Shown here: positions 1 to 10,202 of the stretch, piece by piece
Numbering within the stretch: position 1 is the first letter of the stretch
Layout of the letters: every line of letters starts with the position of its first letter
Assembly: GCF_000143415.4 (NCBI RefSeq)
Contig: NW_003314319.1
Location: forward strand, 29,555-93,554
Source of the DNA: Selaginella moellendorffii
Lineage: Eukaryota; Streptophyta; Lycopodiopsida; Selaginellales; Selaginellaceae
DNA: 64,000 nt
Direction: 5' to 3'
The notes under the pieces: generated by a model
The model's database searches: none
Told to the model about the DNA's origin: nothing
What the model saw: the letters and a program-made list of their open reading frames with translations, nothing else
Position numbers and translations under genes: made by a program

Positions 1-546
1 TAAAAATAAAAATTGCTACACATTGCATGTAGCAATGTTTGGTTTGCTTAATAGTAGTTTTATTATTACTTATTAATCCAATTGATCAAATAAAGTTTAT
101 AATTATAAGCATGTTTGTAATTTGTAAACACTCTTACTACATATCAACCATTAGATGATAGAATAAAAAAGAATATACTAGAAAGGGTTTAAGAAAGTTT
201 ATAAATTATAAACATGTTTATAAATTATAAATACAAGATTAATCTAAATGAATAGCAACAGTTTTAAATATTTTAGAATATCCAAGCATATTTTAAGTAT
301 ATTCACTATCATCAGCAAACCAAAACTCGATTATAGAGCTTAACATTAATCTTAGTATAAAACATCTAGCGCCCATAACCCTTTATAATTTTTCTCTTCT
401 TGGAAAGTAAATATTTGAAGGACCACTACATGATTGCGCTGCTGTGGAGGATGGAAAGGTCTAACTGGTTGCACATTTTCTGGACAATCAATTGAAAGTA
501 AGAGATATTTTGGTACCTTTTGGAAATCTGTTTCTTGGTGAATCGT
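1..546. other. AT-rich intergenic DNA
   Basis: I see no coding or RNA gene here. The stretch is AT-rich. Its last ~200 bases are probably the 3' untranslated and downstream region of the claspin-like gene, which ends at 547 on the minus strand. Confidence 0.5.
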
Positions 547-3182
547 CTAGTACTTCCCTTTTCTCTTGGGGAATTTGCCAAAGATGGAGAGCTTGTCCGC
601 CATTACAATCCTCTCTCCCGGCCTCGGGTGGTCCGTCTGTTGCTGCTTGAGAATTGAGAACAATGAGGGGCCTCTCTGTTCTATTGGTTTTGGAGCAGGG
701 GTTTCTTTGTTAACGGTGTGCTGTGGAGGGACAACGTCAAAGCTAGGAGTGGCAAGTGGGAAGTTACACACCTGTGCGGCAACTGAAAAACCGGAGAGGC
801 TGCTACTGTCATCACGTCCAAATATGAACGACTTCGAGTTTGTACATATGGTTTGCTTGAGCAATGACGAATTCGACGTCGACCGGTTCGAAAATATTGA
901 CTGCGGCACCAAAAAGTTTGTTACGATTAGATGAGAGGGAACCAGTAATTTTACCTTAGACTTACAAACAGAGACACACGTTTCTGTGGAAGAGTTTTAT
1001 GTTATGTCAAAACATATATAGGAATGAAATAAGAACCTTGTTGAGCAGACTTTCTCTTCGTAGTACTATGAGAAACGTTTGCTTTCTTTATGATGCCCAG
1101 AACCTCCCTTGACGATTCATCATCAGCAGGAGACATAAACAGTTCCTGCCTCTCCTGAAAACAGAGATATGTGAGTTGACATGTTCAGAGGCATACTTCA
1201 CTCTTACAGCAGTTTCGAGAAGCCGTTGCCGTAAAATTGTACGCTCTGTTTCTTCGTCGTCCGACGACTCGTGATATATTTGCATGTCCTCTTCCAAAAA
1301 CTCAAGACCGATAGATGGAGGCGGCGCAGCTTCCTTTGTTTCTTTCAGTTTCACCGAAGTCCCCCGTGACAACTCTTGTGGATCTGAATCGTCGGCATCC
1401 AGAAACGAAGAAATCTCGGCTGTATACTCCGTCTGCTTTGATGATCCTTGAATCCTCCACAAGATGCTGTCGGTCTGAGCTTCATCTTGTTGTTCTAGCC
1501 ACTGACGATGAAGATCGGCACGTCTGCCATTATCCAGAGGCTCTTCCGCCTCTGCTGAACGATCAATAATTTCGAGGACTTCGGCACTGTCATCTCCTTC
1601 GTCCTCCTCACTGTTATGAAGGATAAGGTCCTCATCCTCAGCTTCAGCTTCGTCATCTATAAGTGCCATGATTGGAGGCTTCACAGGGAAGGCTTCGACG
1701 GTCTCAGTAGTCCCAAGAGCTTCATCTTGACTTTCCGTCATATGCAAGTCCAAGTGGATCCCTCCATTGTAGTTATCTTGACTTCCTGCGAGAATATAGT
1801 CCAGAGCTTGGGAGTCCGGAAAGAGATCCTACGAGGAGAAACGCGTCTGTTAGCGAGATCTTGAAAGTTGTCAAAATTCACACACCTGAGTATCTTCTAA
1901 AGGCTGTCTGAAAGCGTTGCTGCATCTTACAGGAGATTCCTGAAAATCATCCATGTTAGACGCAATCGCATGCAGGAATACGCAACTGACCTTACTAGAA
2001 CTAGTATCCTCTAGAACTTTATTCATTCCGGAACATTCATCCTCGTTTTCACAGTAACTTGTTGAGATCGTAGGGAGCTGGCTCGTATCATGCCCCACAT
2101 CAACGTCGTTTTGATGACTTACTTTCAACTTACTCCTGCATCGCTGACATGTTACAAGAACAACGCAATAATTTTTATAAAGCATACGCTGACTTCCATC
2201 CCAGTTGAATTTTCCTCTGTCGTAATTTGGATAAGAGCCCAGACATAGGAACTTCAAAAACAGGAGCTGCTTCAAAGGCCGCTTCCCTTGTTTCTATAAA
2301 AACATTTGATTAACTAGTAGATGTAAGAAAATGCTTACCTCGTAGCAATCTTTGCGACTCTGCATGCATCTCGTCAAGCTCCTTCTTGGTGACCTGAAAG
2401 AAATCAGAACTTTTAAATCATAAAAACACAGAAAGAAAAATATGCACCTTCCTAACCTGATGTTTCGTATCATCCTGCAAACTCGAAGAAGGTTGAAGGC
2501 TGTGAGCATCAATAGGCTTGTTCTCAGGCTCGGCTATCCTTTTTCTCTTTTTGCTCGAGGTAACAACACCATCGGAGAGTAGCTCATCCAAACTGTTCTT
2601 AGACGACTCTGAGCCACTAAAGCTCCCATTACCCACGCCAGATCTTGCACGCTCGTTCTCAATTCCGTCGGAGAGTAGCTCCTCCGCCTGGCGCTCTCTT
2701 GCGAAAACTTTTCGCTTCTTCTTCGTGACGATGCCATCGGAAAGTAGCTCATCCAAACTGTTTCTAGACGTCTCTGAGTCATTGTCGCTCCCAGTCGGAT
2801 CCAAATCCTCGTGACCCATGCCAGATCTCGCAGGATTGTCTTCGGAGACTGCTTCGCCTGTCTTGCTCTTCTTGGCGATTTTTTTCCAGGCATCCAAACT
2901 GTTCTTCGACGACTCTGACTCACTACCACCTTCCAAGCTCCCATTTGAATCCAAATTTCCAGGACCACCGAAATCCATACCGTCACCAGGTCTAGCATCG
3001 CCCGTAGAATCCCTATGCCCCTCCAAATCCGCATTCTTCTCGGATCCAAGCTCTATGTCTACAGCAGCTCGCTCCAATCCCAGATCAACGCCACCAGTTG
3101 AAGAACAATCGTGTCGCTCGTCAAAGCCGGCGATAGAAGTTTCCTGGCGTACCTTGCGAAGGCGCTTGAGCTTGCCCTCCAT
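547..3182 (-). CDS. Claspin/Mrc1-like DNA replication checkpoint mediator (8 exons)
   Basis: Exons on the minus strand, all joined by GT-AG in a consistent phase: 3182-2457, 2393-2339, 2293-2194, 2135-1991, 1939-1886, 1828-1208, 1154-1037, 983-547, giving about 751 aa. The first in-frame ATG is at 3182; the open frame extends further upstream only from a GTG. The key family signature spans the exon 2/3 junction: HAESQRLLRETREAAFEA, comparable to the SESQRLIRE block of animal claspins. Other visible features are an acidic central part (VKPPIMALIDDEAEAEDED), a later LHRQWLEQQD helix, and a C-terminal SKSFIFGRDDSSS block. The N-terminal exon has degenerate repeats of the type SSKNSLDELLSDG with basic clusters (KKRKR), so a nuclear location is likely. 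Claspin/Mrc1 travels with the fork and couples ATR/Mec1 to Chk1/Rad53; this role is inferred from the family. At 751 aa it is shorter than human claspin. An E2F-like site lies about 50 bp upstream of the ATG. Confidence 0.68.
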
Positions 3183-3600
3183 CGCTCCAACCCTAGGTGA
3201 AATTTGGGCGCCATCTCGAGTTTTGATTTTCTTCCCGCCAAAAGATTCCACGTGTTAGAGTTTAACTCGCTAGGAAATGTAACGCCACGCCCACTGAAGA
3301 TGAAGAAGGCAAGCTAGGGTTTTTAGACGCCGAGCTCGTGTTCTTTGCGGGAGGATAATCGCGAGGTATGTTACGCGTTTCAGATGTGTGTCTCCACACC
3401 TCTAGAGTTAGCTTGGATCGTCGTCGCGATTCGCGAAGAAGAAATTGCTAGTTTTTTTTTGTGTGATTCAATTTTTAGGCAATTGAGAGCTCATTCTTGA
3501 CTCGTTGTCATCTCTCACAGGTCTATGGTTGCTTGTCTTTGCTTTTGCGAGGCCTGTGTGTGGTATTCTTCTCCCTCCTAACGCATTGGTGATTTTAGAC
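3183..3600. promoter_or_regulatory. Bidirectional promoter with an E2F-like site and a G-box
   Basis: This 418-bp gap separates two divergent starts (minus ATG at 3182, plus ATG at 3601). TTCCCGCCAAAA at 3232-3243 fits the plant E2F consensus, and CACGTG (G-box) lies at 3249-3254. An E2F site suits an S-phase gene such as claspin. Site identity is by consensus match only. Confidence 0.5.
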
Positions 3601-4651
3601 ATGGATATTGTTGCACCACCTGCGAGATGGAGGTCCGAGTCACAAGAGATTGGGGGTTTCTATAAGTTTTTGAAGGCAGAGGTGAGTGGAAGATCGAGTT
3701 TCTATTTTCTTTCTTTCGTTTTCGCTTTTTTTTTTCATTCGTAATTCATTCACTCCAGGTTGAGAGACTTAACGAGGCAGAGAATAATCTGAGCACGCAG
3801 GCAATGAGGCAGACCAATTTAATTTTGAGGGAGGACGTCAGTCCGAATCCATACATCCAAAAGATGTATTTCGAGCACCAGATGAAGAAGAGACTTGGAG
3901 ACTCCAAGTATCCTCAAGCATTTAGACCCTCGGAACCACGTCTTCAATTCCCATCAGGTTGGTAACTTCGTTTCTTCACTAGACTTACATGTTTGTTTAT
4001 CTTTCTGGCCCAGCAGTATGGGGCTCTTCTGTAAAGCCTGAGAAAGACGAAGTCGCGGAATGTTGCTCCTCTCGAGTGACCGAGGACTCACGAACTGATA
4101 GCAGAGTGGAGTCACTGTCGGGTTCACATCTTTCAGGTCCGGCTTTGGAAGAGATTGGATCACCGGAGCCTGCTAGATATAAGTTGCCATCACCGGAGCC
4201 AATCAGCTACAGGATTCCAGAGAAGAAAAGCAACAGTGGACCATTAGACTTTGGACGACCAAAGAGCAACAACAATGGTCCAGTGCAAAGCAGCAACTTT
4301 GGACGATCGCAGGGCAGCAACAACGGGCAGAGCAACAGCAATGGGCCATTGCAACGCAGCAGCTTGGGACGAGCGCAGAGTAGCAGCAACGGAAGAGCGC
4401 AGGGCACTAGCAACAACAACGAGCGACCGCAGAGCTTTAAAACTGGACGCGTTAACAATGGAAGATCTTCACAGAGCAACAACAACAACAACATCAGCAA
4501 CGACAGGAGCACCCCAAGCAATGGCGATGATTCAAGGCGACTGGACAGAATGAATGCTTTCAGGGAATTCAGCGGCGATAATGAATATGGAAAATCTGGC
4601 ATTTTTTATAAGGTCGGTCGGTCAAGATCAGGCGCTCGGTTTTATGGTTGA
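3601..4651 (+). CDS. Unknown protein with an N-terminal helical region and an N/S/Q-rich tail
   Basis: Three exons: 3601-3681, 3759-3957 and about 4014 (or 4017)-4651, with consistent phase, giving about 305 aa. I do not recognise a family. The first ~90 residues look like a folded or helical segment (GGFYKFLKAEVERLNEAENN, later SPNPYIQKMYFEHQMKKRL). The rest is low complexity: runs of NNGQSNSNGPLQRSSLGRAQ-like repeats rich in Asn, Ser, Gln and Arg. It ends with GKSGIFYKVGRSRSGARFYG. The start is the ATG at 3601 because an upstream in-frame extension lacks a convincing ATG. It is divergent from the claspin-like gene and shares its promoter. Function unknown; a nucleic-acid or condensate role would be a guess. 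Confidence 0.6.
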
Positions 4652-5171
4652 GGTTTTGCCGGAGAAGAAAACAGTCCAGGAGAGATGAGAACAGGACGCT
4701 GTGGCCGTGGAAGTTTTGTCCACTGGCACTTATGAACTAGAACACAGGGAGGTGGAGTATCCGTTTTGCGAGAACACGAACTTTTGTTCTCGGTAAGTCT
4801 CTTGAAGCTTGTGAAAGCCGAGCGACTGACTTGGTTCGTGGTTTTTGCAGTTGCTATCAATACGACTATAGTTTGAGAGATTTCATTTTCCTGGACAAGC
4901 TCCAAATTCGTTTGGAAGCTATCGTCGCGTCTTTCCGATCCATGTCGAGCGAAAACTTCTGTTTGAGCGCGCGCAATGAAGCCGGTCGGTCAGCTCCAGA
5001 TTTTTATGAACCCTGGCGCTTGGTAAGTTTAGTTCTTTCTATAAGCCATCGAATCAAATTCGCGATCTATTTTTCTTTCCATCTCCAGATCTATTCGAGC
5101 ACCGAAAGCTCATTTTTGTGGTTTCGCCTCGTCTCGTGACTCTCGGTGGAAAATGCGGCTTGACCAAGTCA
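4652..5171 (+). other. Spliced, probably untranslated region downstream of the unknown gene
   Basis: Two good intron signatures are visible (gtaagt...gcag at 4793-4850, gtaagt...ccag at 5023-5088) without a convincing long frame across them. It could be a spliced 3' UTR of the gene ending at 4651, the leader of a separate transcript, or the remains of an exon. Confidence 0.3.
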
Positions 5172-5703
5172 GCGCCAACGTTGGCGCGGCGCTAAACATC
5201 CAAGCCACAACCACTTTGGAGAAAACGCCCATTTATTTCGTGATGGCAGGTGGAGCGCTGTCTACACGTGGCCCGCGCACAGTGGTCGGGACACCGGTGA
5301 TGCCGGCGAGCGAGTCGGCCGTCCACGCGGCGGCACCGCCGAAGTTCTTTGGCCGCCACGCTGTTTCACACGTGGACTGCCGCGTCATTGTCGATGGTGA
5401 CGTGTCAGGGATCATGCAAACCGGACCCCTGTTGGGGGTTTTATCGCAAGATATATTTCTCTTTCGGCGAGGGCAGCAGGAAGATCGCCAGGCGTCGTTC
5501 CTTCGCTCGCTCGCTCGCTCGCTCGCTCGAATCCAGGTTTGCTTCATCGGCATTGCTCGAGCGGTGCCTCCCGATCCTCGATCCAGTGCCTTCTTGCCGA
5601 GATCGGTCGATATTTCGAGTGGAATTCACCGCGATTTCCATCCCGGGGCGCTCGCCTATGAGGGTTTCGTGAGGATCCCATCCATTCCAGCGGCGCATCG
5701 ACA
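5172..5703 (+). promoter_or_regulatory. Promoter/5' leader of the glycerol-3-phosphate dehydrogenase gene
   Basis: GC-rich 532 bp upstream of the ATG at 5704. It has a perfect 16-bp palindrome GCGCCAACGTTGGCGC at 5172-5187, two G-boxes (CACGTG at 5265-5270 and 5369-5374), and a CGCT tetranucleotide run at about 5503-5528. Confidence 0.4.
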
Positions 5704-7399
5704 ATGGCATCCAAGTTCCACAGCTGCAATGGCAAGACGCTCGAGGAGCGCGTGGCGGAGATCAGGGAGCTGCTCGGCAAGGCCGACGGAGATGTCCTCA
5801 AGATCGTCGGTGTGGGAGCCGGCGCGTGGGGCAGCGTCTTCGTGGCGATGCTCCAGGACGCCTTCGGCCACCTGAGGGATTTGGTCCAGGTCCGGGTGTG
5901 GCGGCGCGGGGGCAAGGCGGTGGACAAGAAATCCGCCCAGCACCTCTTCGAGATCATCAATTCCAGGGAGGACGTGCTCCGGCGGCTCATCCAAAAGTGC
6001 GCCTATCTCAAGTACGTGGAGGGGCGATTGGGCGATCGAGTGCTCTACGCGGACGAGATCTTGCGCGACGGCTTTTGCATCAACATGCTGGATACGCCAC
6101 TGTGCCCCCTCAAGGTAGTCACCAATTTGCAAGAGGCTGTGTGGGACGCGGACATTGTCATCAACAGCCTTCCTTCCACGGAGACCCGGCCAGTGTTTGA
6201 GGAGATTGGGAGGTACTGGCGAGAGAGAAGAACCATGCCCGTGATCATATCGCTATCAAAAGGAGTCGAGGCAGCTCTCACGCCCGTGCCACACATTGTC
6301 ACTCCAACGCAGATGATCAGCGAAGCAAGTAAGTGGTTTTCTTTCTCTCTTAAGTTCTTAGATTTGTTTTCTTAAAGGTCTTGTGATTCTTTTACCCTGA
6401 CAATGCTTTTGTTTTATGTAGCCAAGGTGCCTCTAGAGAACATTCTTTATCTAGGTGGACCAAACATCGCAGCGGAGGTTTACAACAAGGAGTACGCAAA
6501 CGCCCGGATCTGTGGCTCCGAGAAGTGGAGGAAACCTTTGGCTCGTTTCCTGAGGCAGCCGCATTTTGTGGTGTGGGACAACAGCGACCTCGTTACTCAT
6601 GAAGTCATGGGAGGCTTGAAGAACGTCTACGCAATTGGTGCCGGTTAGTCTTCAAGTTCTTAGTTTCTTGTTTGGAAAACGAAAGAAATGTTCTAAAATC
6701 TTTGGTTCGCTCACAGGTATGGTTGGCGCACTGACAAACGAGAGCGCGACGAGCAAGGCCGTCTACTTCGCGCATTGCACGTCGGAGATGATCTACATCA
6801 CGCACTTCCTGGCCGAGGAGCCCGAGCGCTTGGCCGGGCCTCTCCTGGCGGACACGTACGTGACTCTACTAAAGGGACGCAATGCCTGGTATGGGCAGAA
6901 GCTCGTGGAAGGGGAGCTCAGGCTCGACATGGGAGACAGCATCCAAGGCAAAGGCATGATACAGGTGAGATCTTTCACACTTTTCCTTTTTGAAGACACT
7001 CACCCAACTTCAATTCACTTTGGCAGGGAGTGTCAGCTGTGGAAGCTTTTCATGAATTGCTCAGACAACCAAGCCTGAGCGTGATGCACCCAGATGGTAA
7101 CCGGCCCGTGGCTCCAGTTGAGCTCTGTCCCATACTGCAAATGCTTTACAGGATCCTCATCAAGAGGTAGGCCTAGTAGTCCACACATTCCTTTTCTCCT
7201 TGCTCACTGGCTTGTGCGTTTATATGTTTTGTGCAGGGAGTGCTCGCCAGAGGCCATCTTGCAGGCTTTACGTGACGAGAATATGTATGATCCCAGGCGC
7301 CGGATAGAGGCAGCGCAGGGCAAGGACTGCTACATGCCGCAGCTCCTGGGGAACGTAAAGACTACCGCAAATGGTGTGATCAAACAGGTCTTGGCATAG
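5704..7399 (+). CDS. Glycerol-3-phosphate dehydrogenase (NAD+), cytosolic type
   Basis: Exons 5704-6328, 6422-6643, 6717-6964, 7027-7166 and 7237-7399 join in phase to 465 aa, close to the length of the Arabidopsis cytosolic GPDHC1-type enzymes. It interconverts dihydroxyacetone phosphate and glycerol-3-phosphate with NAD(H), feeding glycerolipid synthesis and cytosolic redox balance. The Rossmann nucleotide loop is GVGAGAWG (residues 36-43). The ISLSKGVE block (Lys186) and [12 protein letters not shown] (Lys275, matching the catalytic Lys of the family) are intact. [16 protein letters not shown] and the C-terminal helical domain follow. There is no obvious transit peptide. The start is the first ATG, followed by a conserved-looking helix. 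Introns are 61-93 bp. Confidence 0.93.
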
Positions 7400-7557
7400 A
7401 TTTCACGGTCGGGTTTTTTTTTTCTGGCTCTTGGTTTCATGCTTTTCTGCTAGAGAGCATGCACGATGTCAGTAGCAATTGCCGATAAAAACAGGAAACA
7501 CGAAGAAAACATCAGATTCTTTCACACGTCCCAAGGATTTTCTTAGAACTTTGCAAG

Positions 7558-8854
7558 CTAGCAGCTAAAAGTACACAGATGGCTTCCATAGCTGGATATC
7601 ACATCCACCATTCCGCCATGGCCACCAACAGCTGTCACCTGGGTATAAGTTTCCAAAAGGCAATGAAAAAGTCGTGAGAATCTTTTCTAGCTCTTTGTCT
7701 CGAGCCTAGAAAGCACAGAAACAAAGTGATACTTACTCCAGATGGATGGAGTGACACGGCGAAGGAAGACAATGGAGCGCAAGCGACTTGGGACGAAAGC
7801 TTCCCGCCAAAGGTGAATCGAGAAAGATGCGGTTGAACACCGACGACCACAATCTGTCATATAAAAGATCATTTCTATCAGTCAAAGATCTTTCAAAAGA
7901 TCTTCCTATCAGAGGTTTATCAAAAGATCGAAAGATCTACCAAAAGCTTATCAAAACTCTCTCATTCGTTTTTAAAATCTAAAAGCTGACCTCGTCCGTG
8001 GTGAAGGCCACGTCTTGCGGGGCTCCAGCGGTCGTTATTCTCGTTGCTGCTGCTACCATTGGCAAGTTCCAGAGCGTTACACATCCTCCTCCAGTCCCAC
8101 ACGCCTTTTGCAAGCGAAAACAAACAAGTATGAAACAAACCAAGGCATGGAGAAACTTACCATCCAATTCTCGCTAGCATCCACTGCTACACAGCTCACC
8201 CATGGGAGCCTGGATTTTGCTCTTGCCACTCGTTGTACATTCCAAGGATCCAACACTGCTGTGCATCGGCCGGATCTACAGTCTACAGGCCGTCAACTTA
8301 GCAGTGATCTTTCGTTTCTGTCGCAAAAGCTTACCCCAGATTCTGCAGGTGCCATCCTCGGATCCCGTGATTAACTGCATCGGGAAGAATCCAGATTCAG
8401 ATGAATAAGCATGTTTGATTACCTGTTTCTGAGATGGTCTCGACGCTATGCAGTGCAAGTAACCGGCATGGCCTTGAAATACCATTGAACCTTGTCCAGT
8501 TTCCTGAAAGTAAGGTGCTGTAAACTCTTGCATGAATTTGCGTAAAGTTCTCGTTGGAAACATGATACTTTACCAAGTCCCAACCATACGCACAGCCATC
8601 GCCAGCAGCACAGAAAAGCGTCCCTGCCTTTTGAGAAAATAAACGTAAGTAGAAGAAATAAATTTTTGCGGAGAGTTCTACGTAATATTACATCTGCTGC
8701 GAGACCATTGGCTTCGGCAACGGGTAGAAGAGAACCATGCTGACCCCTGCAAACATCGCAGTGGAGAAGATCGGGAGCTAAAAACTTACCTCTGCTGAGG
8801 AATTTTCATCTCCAAAACAGGCCGCTCTTGCATATCTAATGAGGCGACAATGAG

Positions 8855-8892
<38 letters not shown>

Positions 8893-9469
8893 CTTTCAAA
8901 CCCGGGCTTGAATCACTGCCCAATCTTTGCAAAACGTCGTTCCATCGCCAGATCGCTATCCGTCCGTCATCCCCACAACTACGTCAATTGTTTTGGTTAT
9001 ACCATTCGAAAGTTCTTACAATTAATCGCTTACCTCGCAAGAACTTTGTTTCCATCTTCTCCAAATGACAGCAAACCATACGCCGGGCCATCGTGTCCAG
9101 CGAGCGACAACCATGGTTTCGCCAATCTGGAAAAGGAAAAAGAGTATTATCTCCTTAGGAACTTGAACCATCGAAGATTCTTACTCGTCAGTGGTCTCCG
9201 CTATGCCCGAGATCTACCAGGACAAGAAAGAAAACTGGAGGCGATCACCAAAGAGAAACAATGCCAAGACTTACAGGAGGAGATCGGCAAATGGGATGAA
9301 TCCCAACGCTGCCATCGCTCGTCGCGGCGGCCAAGAAGCGCGGGGGAGGCGGCGCCAGCTCCAATGTCGGCGGGAACCGGAGCGCAAACACAATGCGCGT
9401 CCTCAGGCACCTCTCCGCAAGAACCGATGCCTTGAAATCGTCCCGCCGCCATCCTCGAGCGTCTCCCAT
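7558..9469 (-). CDS. THO6: THO complex subunit 6 / DWA1-like WD40 protein (13 exons)
   Basis: Exons on the minus strand: 9469-9275, 9213-9185, 9126-9034, 8978-8902, 8835-8790, 8746-8692, 8627-8574, 8503-8423, 8374-8335, 8282-8161, 8104-7991, 7853-7737, 7638-7558. All phases agree and give 367 aa, about the length I recall for Arabidopsis DWA1/THO6. WD blades are readable in order: FLAAATSDGSVGIH, HDGPAYGLLSFGEDG then SCGDDGRIAIWRW, LFCAAGDGCAYGWDL, GHAGYLHCIA with LITGSEDGTCRIW, VTLWNLP, VVGVQPHLSRFTFGG, and a final AVGGHGGMVDVISSYGS. In plants this protein is a THO/TREX mRNA-export subunit and, as DWA1, a DDB1-CUL4 substrate receptor in ABA signalling (family knowledge). The start is the ATG at 9469. 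Introns include one of 66 bp whose pyrimidine tract is a CT microsatellite. Confidence 0.92.
8859..8887. repeat. (AG)n microsatellite forming an intron polypyrimidine tract
   Basis: About 14 AG units on the plus strand. On the minus (coding) strand they become a CT run directly before the 3' splice site of THO6 exon 5 (acceptor at 8836-8838). Confidence 0.8.
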
Positions 9470-9489
9470 CACCTAAAGCCCTAAGTTAA

Positions 9490-9940
9490 TGTGCCAAGTA
9501 AAAACCAGTACTTTGCCTTTGGAGAACTTGAGCTCCACCACCTCCTCCGGACTGGAGTATACAAAGCTGACACGGGCAACGATCTCTCCTACATTCTCAT
9601 CTTTGGCACCGGCGTCCGCGCAGAAGTCGATGACAAATACCTGGACACCGTGCTGCCTCGAGTCGATCCCCGCTCCAAGCAAGAGCTGGAGACAAGAGAA
9701 ACTTGCTTATTGCTCCTTGCTCCAGCTCCATGTTGCTCTTCGCTCCAGAACACTGAACCAAAAGAAATGACAAACGAGCTCGCTCTAACACTCTCAGAAT
9801 GCTTGGGCCTTGGGCCAGTGGATTTCCCCAGCCTGCGTCAAGGCTCGTGGATGTGCTGTAGACAACCCAACTTGGACAACTTGGACGTTTTGGATGATAG
9901 CAAGCATCGAGCTCTGCTACTCTAAATCACACCACATAAG
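9490..9940. other. Unresolved coding-like segment upstream of THO6
   Basis: Both strands have open, protein-like frames. The plus frame includes FAFGELELHHLLRTGVYKAD; the minus frame includes VQVFVIDFCADAGAKDENVG and VELKFSKGKVLV, preceded by a possible acceptor near 9690. I cannot assign a family or choose a strand. It may be an exon remnant or the THO6 promoter/leader. Confidence 0.2.
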
Positions 9941-10058
9941 TTTTAACTCCTAAGGATCACTTGATGATTTGCTACGCTGTGTAGCAGCAACGCTTTGTGT
10001 TTCAGAATGCCATTAGAAATTCTGTTGACAAGAACATTGAAAGATTGATTGACAAATC

Positions 10059-10202
10059 CTAATGGTCGTGATAATGGTAGTAGCCGCCAGGGATGGAGTG
10101 CATGTGAATGCAGCTGATAATCACATTCCTCACACCAACAAAAGGACACGCTCGAAAAAGCAATGCATTTCTGTCCTTGAGCTTGAAAAGAACTTTAAGC
10201 AT
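10059..10202 (-). CDS. 47-aa ORF resembling a conserved plant upstream ORF peptide
   Basis: ATG at 10202 to TAG at 10059. The peptide starts MLKVLFKLKDRNALLFRACP and ends IISCIHMHSIPGGYYHYHDH. The composition and abrupt aromatic/His C-terminus look like a conserved peptide uORF; from memory it recalls the uORF of SAC51-type bHLH transcripts, which I cannot verify here. In the next ~570 bp on the same strand I find no bHLH or other long main ORF before the THO6 gene. It is either an orphan leader, a leader whose main exon lies elsewhere, or a small independent gene. Confidence 0.35.
   Translation of the reverse strand: MLKVLFKLKDRNALLFRACPFVGVRNVIISCIHMHSIPGGYYHYHDH

Noticed and set aside
566-934. 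Plus-strand frame opposite the claspin-like last exon, and similar plus frames at 2518-3258
   Set aside because: Shadows of the minus-strand coding exons, which show family motifs and consistent splice phases.
3249-3251. Upstream start for the claspin-like protein at 3251
   Set aside because: The codon there is GTG, not ATG, and the E2F-like site would then be coding. The ATG at 3182 is preferred.
4207-4602. Leu-rich minus-strand frame
   Set aside because: Antisense shadow of the N/S/Q-rich exon of the plus-strand gene.
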